From positions 407,018-471,017 of the forward strand of contig NZ_RKIC01000011.1 in NCBI RefSeq assembly GCF_003755185.1: 64,000 bases of DNA, written 5' to 3'. This DNA comes from Frigoribacterium sp. PhB24 (lineage in GTDB: Bacteria; Actinomycetota; Actinomycetes; Actinomycetales; Microbacteriaceae). The notes beneath the pieces are model-generated. The model had not been told where the DNA came from. It saw only the letters and a program-made list of their open reading frames with translations, and searched no databases. Both the position numbers and the translations under genes were made by a program. This document shows, piece after piece, positions 57,681 through 64,000 of the stretch. Positions within the stretch are counted from its first letter, which is position 1; every line of letters begins with the position of its first letter.

Positions 57681-58636
57681 AGATCGTCGTCATCGGGTCC
57701 ACCGGCCACGTGGGCGGTTTCCTCGTCCCTCGACTGGTCGAGGCCGGCCACGAGGTGGTCGCCGTCAGTCGCGGGGCCTCCGAGCCGTACCGACCGCACG
57801 CGGCGTGGTCACGCGTCACGCGCCTCCTGCTCGATCGCGAGGCGGGCGACGCCGACGGCACGTTCGCGAGCGAGATCGCCGGGCTCGGGGCCGACGTCGT
57901 GATCGACATGATCTGCTTCACGGTCGCGTCGGCCCGACAGATGGTCGACGCCCTGCAGGGTACGGGCACCGTGTTGGTGCACTGCGGCACGGTCTGGGTG
58001 CACGGCCCGTCACGCGAAGTTCCGATCACCGAAGAGGCCGAGCGCACCCCCTTCGGCGAGTACGGCACCCAGAAGGCCGCGATCGAAGAGATGTTGTTGC
58101 GTGAGTCGCGGCGCCCCGGCGGGGTGCAGAGCGTCGTGTTGCATCCGGGGCACATCACCGGCCCGGGCTGGCCGATGATCAACGCGGTGGGCAACCTCGA
58201 CCTGTCCGTCTGGGAGGCCCTTGCCGCCGGCCGCGAGATCGCGATGCCGGGCCTCGGCCTCGAGACCGTCCACCACGTGCACGCGGACGACGTCGCGCAG
58301 GCGTTCCAGCTCGCCGCCGAGCGGCACTCGCAGGTCGTCGGCGAGGCGTTCCACATCGTCAGCGAGCGGGCCATCACGCTGCGCGGGCTCGCCGAGGCGA
58401 TCGCCCGGCACGTCGGTCAGGAGGCGCGGCTGCGGTTCGTCTCGTGGGCCGAGTTCCGAGACCAGACGTCCGAGGAGCATGCCGACGCGTCCTGGCAGCA
58501 TGCGTCGCGCAGTCACTCCATGAGCATCGACAAGGCACGACGCCTGCTCGGCTACGCGCCGCGCTACACCTCGGTTCAGGCCGTCGTCGAGGGCCTCAAG
58601 TGGCTCGAGGCCGACGGGCAACTGACGTTGAGGTGA
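57677..58636 (+). CDS. NAD-dependent epimerase/dehydratase family protein
   Basis: 319-residue extended SDR. N-terminal nucleotide-binding MKIVVIGSTGHVGGFLVPRL, catalytic YxxxK pair in EYGTQKAAIEE, and HPGHITGPGWP. The substrate is unknown; nucleotide-sugar modification is possible but no sugar genes adjoin it. GTG start at 57677 begins directly at the first beta strand and overlaps the leader ORF stop by four bases. Confidence 0.88.
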   Translation: MKIVVIGSTGHVGGFLVPRLVEAGHEVVAVSRGASEPYRPHAAWSRVTRLLLDREAGDADGTFASEIAGLGADVVIDMICFTVASARQMVDALQGTGTVLVHCGTVWVHGPSREVPITEEAERTPFGEYGTQKAAIEEMLLRESRRPGGVQSVVLHPGHITGPGWPMINAVGNLDLSVWEALAAGREIAMPGLGLETVHHVHADDVAQAFQLAAERHSQVVGEAFHIVSERAITLRGLAEAIARHVGQEARLRFVSWAEFRDQTSEEHADASWQHASRSHSMSIDKARRLLGYAPRYTSVQAVVEGLKWLEADGQLTLR

Positions 58637-58807
58637 CCTTCGTGCGCGCCGCTCGGGAAGGGGCGTCCGGTGGGCGGTCGTTCATCGGGACACTTTCTCG
58701 GACCTGTCTCGGCCGGCTGAGGTCAAGTGGCGCCTGGCCTGCGGATTCGCGTATGCCTGTCCCGCAAAAATGCCCGGTGACGGGGGTCTAAACGCTACAG
58801 TCGTCAG
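58637..58807. other. Putative resolvase recombination site region
   Basis: 171 bp between epimerase and resolvase. It contains CGGGACA (58686-58692) facing TGTCTCG (58705-58711) across 12 bases, and a further TGTCCCG (58758-58764), the sort of paired inverted sites a serine resolvase would bind next to its own gene. Base composition changes here from very GC-rich to less so. Confidence 0.4.
58796..58801 (+). promoter_or_regulatory. -10 box for the resolvase, leaderless
   Basis: TACAGT six bases before the ATG at 58808; no ribosome binding site. Confidence 0.5.
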
Positions 58808-59374
58808 ATGCTCATCGGATACGCCCGCATGTCGACCTCGGGACAGGACCTCGCAGCACAGCGCGACGGTCTTGCAGCACTCGGTGTTGACGATCAACAC
58901 GTCCATGTTGACCACGGGCTGTCGGGGACGACTCGAGCGCGTCCTGGCCTCCGCGAGGCCCTCGCTGCCTGTCGTACCGGCGACGTCCTGGTCGTGACGA
59001 AGCTCGACCGCCTCGCCCGATCGCTGCGTGATGCGACGGACATCGCGGACGAGCTGACGAAAAAGGGCGTGGCCTTGAATCTCGGGGGAGCGGTCTATGA
59101 CCCGACCGACCCGGTAGGCCGGCTCCTGTTCAACGTCCTCGGCATAGTGGCCGAGTTCGAAGCCGACTTGATCCGTGCCCGAACACGGGAAGGCATGGCG
59201 ATCGCCAAGGCCGCAGGCAAGCTCCGAGGCCGGAAACCCAAGCTGACTGCCTCGCAGGAAAAGCACCTCGTGCAGCTGCACCGCACCGGCGCCCACACGA
59301 CCAGCGAGATCGCGGAGCTCTTCGGTGTCGCCCGCTCGACGGTCTACCGAGCCATCCAGTGTGCAGGAGTGTGA
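58808..59374 (+). CDS. Serine recombinase of the resolvase/invertase family
   Basis: 188-residue site-specific recombinase. Catalytic Ser at residue 9 in GYARMSTSGQD, the conserved LDRLARSLRD block, GRLLFNVLGIVAEFEADLIRARTREG helix E region, and a C-terminal helix-turn-helix (TTSEIAELFGVARSTVYRAI). Full length for a Tn3-type resolvase or Hin-type invertase. No transposase gene, terminal inverted repeats or invertible segment is visible nearby, so its mobile unit may be decayed or extend beyond the window. Marks the left side of the accessory stretch. Confidence 0.92.
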   Translation: MLIGYARMSTSGQDLAAQRDGLAALGVDDQHVHVDHGLSGTTRARPGLREALAACRTGDVLVVTKLDRLARSLRDATDIADELTKKGVALNLGGAVYDPTDPVGRLLFNVLGIVAEFEADLIRARTREGMAIAKAAGKLRGRKPKLTASQEKHLVQLHRTGAHTTSEIAELFGVARSTVYRAIQCAGV

Positions 59375-59404
59375 TGATTCGCGGGAAAGAAAGCCGCGGC
59401 CGCA

Positions 59405-60253
59405 CTAGATCGAGAAGATCTTCTCTCGTTTCTCGCCCTGTTCCTCCCATCGAACAACGATGACGGGGTCATCTGACTGCATTGTGAGCATGTACGGAAA
59501 GCGGCGTGCTTGCCCAGCGTGGACAGTCGTTGGGGCGTCTGGGCCGGCTAGAAAAACGCCCTGTGATGTGGCTTCGACTGTCACGCTCTGGGCATCGACG
59601 GTTCCGCGGTTGATAAGTTCAACCCAGCGACGGGTCTCATGCTTCAGTCGCCCGCGGCTATCCGTCTTGGGAATGGACTCCTGGCCCGGCTGGGCAAGAA
59701 AATCGACTGCTGTTTTCTCCGCAGTGGTGCCGCCTGGGATTCCGGCTATGTCCAACTGGACGAGGTCGTGCTCAATCGCTTGCCAGACGTGCGCTGTTAG
59801 TTCCTCAGGGCTCCGGAACGAGCCGTACAGGCCACGTTGCTGCATCTCGTTTTTAAACTTCGCCAATGCTTTGAGTTGATCGGGATCGACGTCGTTCGGG
59901 TGAGGAGCTTCCGAAAAGTAGAGGTGAACGGGTTTTCCAGATCCCTGTGCCGCTTCGATCTCCTCGGCCGTCCCCGAGACGGACTCAGCCGTGACGGCAC
60001 CGAGTCGGCTGCCGAACAACGCCACCACGATGTCCGATTTTTCCACAAGCTGAGAGTTGATGAGCGCCTGGGGGTGCTTACCGAGCATGGGGACCGAACT
60101 GGTCTCCCACCGAAGGGGGACGAGGACTATGTTCCGATTTGCCGTGTTGGCTTCATTCCAGCGGGTGACGGCCTGGTGAACCTGCTCTCGCTCGGTAGGG
60201 ATGTCGGCAGGAGAGGCGATCATGATGAACAGTGCGGTCGCAAGCTGGGCCAT
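59405..60253 (-). CDS. DUF4062-like Rossmann domain plus Ig-like C-terminal domain
   Basis: 282 residues. The N-terminal half (about 1-130) has the DUF4062/TIR-related pattern: FIMIASPADIPTEREQVHQAV, then LVPLRWETSSVP, SDIVVALFGSRLG and SGTAEEIEAAQGSGKPVHLYFS. Such domains occur as effectors or sensors in STAND-type and other defence proteins. After a helical linker, residues 190-282 form a probable beta sandwich (RRWVELINRGTVDAQSVTVEA). ATG 60253 follows TATCCT by six bases. It is paired with the P-loop ATPase gene upstream on the same strand. Activity unknown; NAD- or nucleotide-cleaving effector is one possibility. Confidence 0.75.
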   Translation of the reverse strand: MAQLATALFIMIASPADIPTEREQVHQAVTRWNEANTANRNIVLVPLRWETSSVPMLGKHPQALINSQLVEKSDIVVALFGSRLGAVTAESVSGTAEEIEAAQGSGKPVHLYFSEAPHPNDVDPDQLKALAKFKNEMQQRGLYGSFRSPEELTAHVWQAIEHDLVQLDIAGIPGGTTAEKTAVDFLAQPGQESIPKTDSRGRLKHETRRWVELINRGTVDAQSVTVEATSQGVFLAGPDAPTTVHAGQARRFPYMLTMQSDDPVIVVRWEEQGEKREKIFSI

Positions 60254-60476
60254 AGTCTGAGGATATATCCGCTTCACAGCGTGATGAGTCGTCTGTGGCA
60301 ATAAGGAGAGGCCTAGGCCGACTGAATGGTCATGGAGTCGCGCTTCACCGGAGGCGTGTCGGTGCGTCGTTGGGCCATCGCGCACCGGCCAACGCGCGAC
60401 TTGCGGAGTCTGAAGCGCCACAACCGCACGAAGATGCTACGACGAGCGCGATGGAACTTGGCACCTTGCGCTGACT
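60254..60476. other. Gap between the two defence-like genes
   Basis: 223 bp with a leaderless-type -10 box (TATCCT on the minus strand, 60260-60265) for the DUF4062-like gene. Two overlapping short frames, one per strand, are rich in Arg and have no convincing start signals; I see no gene here. A weak CGTTGG/CCAACG inverted repeat is present near 60370-60395. Confidence 0.45.
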
Positions 60477-61973
60477 TCATGCTGAAAAGGGGATGTTCCA
60501 CGCGTGGCAGAGGGCGTTGTGCAGGATGAAGCTTCCGTGTAGGTAAAGCTGGGCGTCGTCTCGGCGATGATAAAACTGCATGTAGCTGCCACCGCGAATC
60601 TGGACTTCATTGCCGATCGCTCCAGCGAAGAACAGCAACTTGAGGAGTCGGTTGACGACGGTCGCCTCAGTAACTCCGAGCGTCTCGAGCTGGCTTGCAA
60701 AGGCTGCACGGTCGAACCGTTGGCGCTGGAGGGTCTGAAGGGTGTCTAAGGCCTTGCTGGCTTCGTCGGGTCCGAACTCATAGCCTGCGAACTCGTTACG
60801 GATTGCACCGGGGAAGTAGCGTGTCGCGTATTGCAACACCCCCTCTCGGATGACGTCTTGCCGGAGCTGGTGTTGGCTGGCTGGGAAAATCTGGGACGCT
60901 TCGACGTCGCGGATCGCGTCCAACAGCCGGAGAAGATCCCGGGGTGTGTGGCGGGTGAAGTTCAGGAGGTACTGCAGGCGGTTGATGGTGCGGTGGCTCT
61001 TCCCGTGCAGCTCGATGTTTTTCGGGAAGTAGTCAAGGACGTCAACTCGCTCGACTTCCAGAGCTTTGGCCGCTTTCCCGTTGACCAGGCGAATGAGGGG
61101 AGCGTTGGCGCCCGCTGCCCCGGAAAGGACACGCCAGTCGAGCTCAACGGAGAAGTCGTCGCGCATCTTCTGGGAGTCGGGCAGGGTCAGAGACACTCTG
61201 TTGAAGACATCGTTCCGCAGAAGTAAAACAATTGTGCCGGTGGCGCCCGTGTTGGCGAGGCGCTGATTGATCGAGTAAGCCGCTTGCACTAGTGATGCGA
61301 GGCTCTCGTCGTACTTTTCGTCGTTAAGGAAGATGGAGTCGAGGCCATCGAGCATGAGCAGGTGCCGGTTCCCGGAGCGGGCATTCGCCGCCCACTCTTC
61401 GAGGTAGGGCAGCAGCGAGAAAATGTTCAGCTTTGATCTCGACTCGCGGCGGTAGACCGTGCCGAGCTTCGGGATTGGGATCTCGATGGTGGTGTTCGAC
61501 ACATTCAGGATCGCCCGGCCGGTCGTGTCGCCGAGAAGCCCGTACTGGCGTAGCAGCCGAGTGACACGGGTGACCTCCGCACGGTTCGGGAGGTCGCAGG
61601 ACTGGTCCTCGAGTAGGAGGGACAGGTAGTTGCAGAGCAGGATGAACTTCCATGCGGAGACCGTCCGGTCGGTGCCGGCGGGTTGGCCGGTGTCCAAGCG
61701 GGGAATGTCCGCCAGTGGCAACTCAGAAGCGTCGCGGACGACACAGAGGTAGTTGTTGCCATGCTGGGACTCGTGGAGGTACCACGCGAGGGCAGATTTT
61801 CCGGTGCCCTTCGGGCCGAGAACCAAAGTCTTTTCGCCGGACACGACGGCATCTGTGATCCGGTTGAGATCCACGAAACTTCGGACGAAATCGTCACGAC
61901 CGCCCGACAGCTCGTTCTTCGAGTCGCTCTTCCCAAAGTAGAGGTCTGCAAAGCGAGGAGTCGTCAGCGTCAT
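60477..61973 (-). CDS. P-loop ATPase, Sll1717-like
   Basis: 498 residues. N-terminal RFADLYFGKSDSKNELSGGRDDFVRSFVDLNRI, then Walker A GPKGTGKSALA (about residues 52-62) and Walker B in HLLMLDGLDSIFL (about residue 220). The central part resembles AAA+/STAND ATPases of the Sll1717 family; the C-terminal third (FDRAAFASQLETLGVTEATVVNRLLKLLFFAGAIG) looks like a winged-helix domain. The family is found scattered in bacterial accessory regions. The ATG lies six bases after TACGAT (minus strand), so the transcript is likely leaderless. Composition is less GC-rich than the core genes. Probable partner of the DUF4062-like protein. Confidence 0.78.
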   Translation of the reverse strand: MTLTTPRFADLYFGKSDSKNELSGGRDDFVRSFVDLNRITDAVVSGEKTLVLGPKGTGKSALAWYLHESQHGNNYLCVVRDASELPLADIPRLDTGQPAGTDRTVSAWKFILLCNYLSLLLEDQSCDLPNRAEVTRVTRLLRQYGLLGDTTGRAILNVSNTTIEIPIPKLGTVYRRESRSKLNIFSLLPYLEEWAANARSGNRHLLMLDGLDSIFLNDEKYDESLASLVQAAYSINQRLANTGATGTIVLLLRNDVFNRVSLTLPDSQKMRDDFSVELDWRVLSGAAGANAPLIRLVNGKAAKALEVERVDVLDYFPKNIELHGKSHRTINRLQYLLNFTRHTPRDLLRLLDAIRDVEASQIFPASQHQLRQDVIREGVLQYATRYFPGAIRNEFAGYEFGPDEASKALDTLQTLQRQRFDRAAFASQLETLGVTEATVVNRLLKLLFFAGAIGNEVQIRGGSYMQFYHRRDDAQLYLHGSFILHNALCHAWNIPFSA

Positions 61974-61979
61974 ATCCGG

Positions 61980-61985
61980 ATCGTA
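61980..61985 (-). promoter_or_regulatory. -10 box for the P-loop ATPase gene
   Basis: TACGAT on the minus strand, six bases from the ATG at 61973. Identical to the box of the core DUF3039 gene. Confidence 0.55.
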
Positions 61986-62061
61986 CCGTTGGGCACGGAC
62001 TCCGACCGCCGGAACCGCATGCGCGAATACGAGTCTTCTTGACTGCCTGATAGCCGATTGT

Positions 62062-62319
62062 TCACTGACTCGGCGTGTCCATGGGCTTGTCGTCTTCGTC
62101 CTCAGGCTCGAAGCCGCGGTCAAAGACGTTGTCGGCTCGGTGCCAGACCTGAATCCCGATCGTGAAGACCAACACGGGCAGCGCGCCGGCCAGGCGAAGT
62201 AGCCAGGGCAGATCAGGGGCGACCAAGTTGGCCACGAGGGGACCGATGACAAGCAAGACTGCCGTAATAATGATCCCGGAGGCCAGCCGCTTCCGCCGCT
62301 GCGCCGCAGGAGTTTGCAT
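62062..62319 (-). CDS. Small membrane protein
   Basis: 85 residues: a basic N-terminus (AAQRRKRLAS), two hydrophobic helices (about 14-33 and 39-57) and an acidic tail EPEDEDDKPMDTPSQ. Not recognised. It runs in the same direction as the P-loop ATPase gene, 88 bp upstream of it, and may belong to the same accessory module. Confidence 0.6.
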   Translation of the reverse strand: MQTPAAQRRKRLASGIIITAVLLVIGPLVANLVAPDLPWLLRLAGALPVLVFTIGIQVWHRADNVFDRGFEPEDEDDKPMDTPSQ

Positions 62320-62667
62320 GGCTCAGTGTGCAACGAATCGGCGTTCATTGCGCGCACGTGTATTTCGCGCCGCAAGTGCCCGATAGGGGATCGTCTGCCG
62401 GCACGAAGTTCAGTCGTCGCCCTCGGTTTTGTGCGAGGGGCCCGAATTGATCGAAAGGCCTCGGAACATGAAGAGAGAGCTAGCGACACTTCTCACGCTG
62501 ATCGCCGTGCTCACCCAAGGTGTCGAGTGGTCGAGCACGAATGCGTCGGGTCCACGGCCGACTCGGGGAAGCGGCCAAGGTGGATTCTTCGTCGTAAGCC
62601 CTCGCCACGCGGGTGGTTCCACGCCTACGGGCGGTACGTGGGGGAGGTGCCGGCTTACGGTCAGTGG
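62320..62667. other. Divergent intergenic region with one possible small ORF
   Basis: 348 bp between divergent small membrane-protein genes. It holds a TACGGT box (62656-62661) six bases before the next ATG and the possible small frame at 62468. Nothing else is recognised. Confidence 0.45.
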
Positions 62668-62671
62668 ATGA
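62468..62671 (+). CDS. Possible small secreted or membrane peptide
   Basis: 67-codon frame starting MKRELATLLTLIAVLTQGVEW, which looks like a short signal or membrane helix after a basic start, followed by a Gly/Ser/Thr-rich part. Its stop overlaps the next start by four bases (ATGA), as in real coupled genes. No ribosome binding site is clear and the next gene has its own leaderless-type box inside this frame, so it may be spurious. Confidence 0.25.
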   Translation: MKRELATLLTLIAVLTQGVEWSSTNASGPRPTRGSGQGGFFVVSPRHAGGSTPTGGTWGRCRLTVSG

Positions 62672-63240
62672 CCAAGGAAGAGCATGCAACGGGTGGCAAG
62701 ATCGTGGGGCCCTCTTCGCAGGTGATGATGATCCCCTTTTCCGTTTTCGGCGGACTTCTTGCCGCGTTTGCAGCTTTGGGAGACGGTGTCACTGGCGTCA
62801 CATTTGGCGTGTCCGTGACTCTTGCTGCTGTTGCTGTGGTGTCCGCGATCCTGGGGTGGCGAAGAGCCAAGTCCGTCGAGGCTCTGATGCCGTTCATCTA
62901 TTGGAGCAGTGCCGACTATCCCTTCTCGCAGCTCGACCCGGACAGGCGACGACTCCTGGTCCGACAAATGTTCGGACGGGAACCGGTGACAGCTGAGAGC
63001 GCGGAGTTAGTCCGTTTCCTGATTCGCCGTAAGCGGCGTCGTGCGACCGCGCTGATGCCGTCGCTTTTAGCTATGTTTCTCATCCTGGCCGCGCTGGCGA
63101 TCGCAGCTGGCTATCCGGGGTGGGGTTTGCTTGGAGCAGTTCTCCTACTCGCGGTCTTGGTCACGGCAACCCAGTACGAGAAGCGACGCGAGGACCGAGT
63201 GCTTAGGCTCACGGACGAGGCCAACCTAGATAGGGAGTGA
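62668..63240 (+). CDS. Membrane protein with two hydrophobic hairpins
   Basis: 190 residues. Two hydrophobic helices near the N-terminus (about 16-33 and 40-60), a cytoplasmic central region (YWSSADYPFSQLDPDRRRLLVRQMFGREPVTAESAELVRFLIRRKRRR) and a second pair of helices (about 130-170) before a charged tail. Not recognised. ATG 62668 lies six bases after TACGGT; the frame is open for 118 codons upstream, but that part reads like non-coding sequence. Confidence 0.65.
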   Translation: MTKEEHATGGKIVGPSSQVMMIPFSVFGGLLAAFAALGDGVTGVTFGVSVTLAAVAVVSAILGWRRAKSVEALMPFIYWSSADYPFSQLDPDRRRLLVRQMFGREPVTAESAELVRFLIRRKRRRATALMPSLLAMFLILAALAIAAGYPGWGLLGAVLLLAVLVTATQYEKRREDRVLRLTDEANLDRE

Positions 63241-63304
63241 TGTACTCCGAAGCCGACTCTCGCAACTTTGCAAGCTGTTCTTTTTCATCGACAAGGAGCG
63301 ATTG

Positions 63305-63493
63305 ATGTCGTCCAAGATGCCTCGCTGGCGAAAGCGCATGGGTGTGGCCACGATCTTCTACGCGCTCGGCGCCACGCTGTTCATTGTCAACGTGTTCATT
63401 GACCTGCCCAAGGCGCTGAGTCTTCTGGGCGTGGCGCTCATCGCGATCGGCCTTTACTTCAACATTCGCGTTATGGCTGAGATGCGTCGCTGA
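63305..63493 (+). CDS. Small two-helix membrane protein
   Basis: 62 residues: basic start (MSSKMPRWRKRMG) and two hydrophobic helices (VATIFYALGATLFIVNVFI; ALSLLGVALIAIGLYFNI). ATG preceded by AAGGAGCGATTG. Not recognised; probably an orphan envelope protein of the accessory stretch. Confidence 0.6.
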   Translation: MSSKMPRWRKRMGVATIFYALGATLFIVNVFIDLPKALSLLGVALIAIGLYFNIRVMAEMRR

Positions 63494-63618
63494 CGGCCGT
63501 CACTTGAAGGGACTATTTCCAAGGGCAGGTGCATCGTCCCGTTGAGGGATCGACGAGCGGGCGTTCTGCCGATTGGCAATGTCGCGAGGGGGCGGACCCG
63601 TCACCGGCTACGGCACCA
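63494..63618. other. Convergent intergenic region
   Basis: 125 bp between two convergent small membrane-protein genes; no convincing hairpin or gene is seen. Confidence 0.4.
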
Positions 63619-63984
63619 TCAAGCTGTCGCGGCATAAGTCATTAGGGCGGAGGCGAGCAGAATGAGAGCGCCGAGCATGACTAATGCACCGAGAACAAGG
63701 ATGGCGATCCCTCGTGGGTTGGCTCGATCGCGAAGCAACCAGATACCGATTGATGAGGCCAAGAGGAGTAGGCCCGCGAGGAACGGGTAAGCACGAAGGG
63801 TCCCGGCGCCGAGGGCGTAGTTGCAGTTGCCCGTGCGGGGGATACACGCGGCGAATGCCATGGAACCGATGGCCACGGCGTACCAGCCGACGAACGCAAG
63901 AGGGACACCAAGCAGGACGATTCCCACGATTGCTGAGAAGACGACGCTCATCGGAGATCCCACGCTTCTGCGTTCATTGCTCAC
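63619..63984 (-). CDS. Small four-helix membrane protein
   Basis: 121 residues with four hydrophobic segments and the extracytoplasmic loop CIPRTGNCNYALGAG carrying two cysteines that could form a disulfide. Start uncertain: GTG 63984, or the ATG at 63951 which has GGGATC ahead of it and removes 11 residues. Not recognised. Confidence 0.6.
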   Translation of the reverse strand: MSNERRSVGSPMSVVFSAIVGIVLLGVPLAFVGWYAVAIGSMAFAACIPRTGNCNYALGAGTLRAYPFLAGLLLLASSIGIWLLRDRANPRGIAILVLGALVMLGALILLASALMTYAATA

Positions 63985-64000
63985 TGATCAATCGTGTCAC

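Noticed and set aside
58637-59404. Complete transposon around the resolvase
   Set aside because: No transposase, terminal inverted repeats or target duplication can be found in the window.
60313-60529. Small ORFs on both strands between the two defence-like genes
   Set aside because: Arg-rich, no start signals, mutually overlapping.

Overview
The window is GC-rich, densely packed actinobacterial chromosome. The DUF3039, DUF3097, DUF3054, DUF6412 and DUF7882-type small proteins, the GatCAB amidotransferase and the TreYZ/GlgX set all point to the Actinomycetota, most probably the family Microbacteriaceae (a Curtobacterium- or Frigoribacterium-like organism). The genus is a guess from gene content. 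No rRNA or CRISPR array is present, and there is one tRNA, tRNA-Leu(UAG).

Layout. (1) 1-3015, minus strand: a nucleotidyltransferase, the permease and ATPase of a Wzm/Wzt-type polysaccharide exporter, and a partial EcsC-like protein, arranged as an operon for wall or capsular polysaccharide. (2) 3280-13660: a drug-type ABC exporter pair, then housekeeping genes (pncB, murI, rph, rdgB), a DedA protein, the tRNA, an MFS exporter and mnmA. (3) 13672-22702: ligA, a secreted DUF1023 hydrolase, gatC-gatA-gatB, a membrane protein and a DUF3097 protein. (4) 22856-29450: lineage-specific hypotheticals, a second DedA protein, and an SDR/FAD oxidoreductase/SRPBCC run. (5) 29498-39368: two paralogous acyl-CoA ligases with an SDR, an MpaB-type oxygenase and a signal peptidase between them, then a TIGR03086 protein, DUF6412 plus a YidC-like insertase, a YceI protein and an aldo/keto reductase.

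(6) 39551-49032, plus strand: an eight-gene exopolysaccharide locus. It holds a membrane GT2 synthase and a twin that has lost every GT2 catalytic motif, GtrA, a GT39 transferase, a secreted DUF4397 protein, a GH8 glycanase, a class F sortase and a polyprenol-phosphate-mannose-synthase-like GT2. The GT2 plus GH8 pairing resembles cellulose-type synthase loci. (7) 49112-55611, minus strand: glgX-treY-treZ, which converts glycogen to trehalose, then a secreted subtilase and an epimerase. (8) From about 58640 to the end, base composition becomes visibly less GC-rich. This stretch holds a serine resolvase, a DUF4062-like protein with an Sll1717-type P-loop ATPase (a defence-like pair), and several small membrane proteins, and it looks like an acquired accessory island.

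Two sequence themes recur. Many genes start directly 6 nt after a TANNNT box with no ribosome binding site, which suggests leaderless transcripts; this holds for core and island genes alike. Several intergenic hairpins are built from the same GCGCCTCCT/AGGAGGCGC core and act as likely terminators or REP-like elements.
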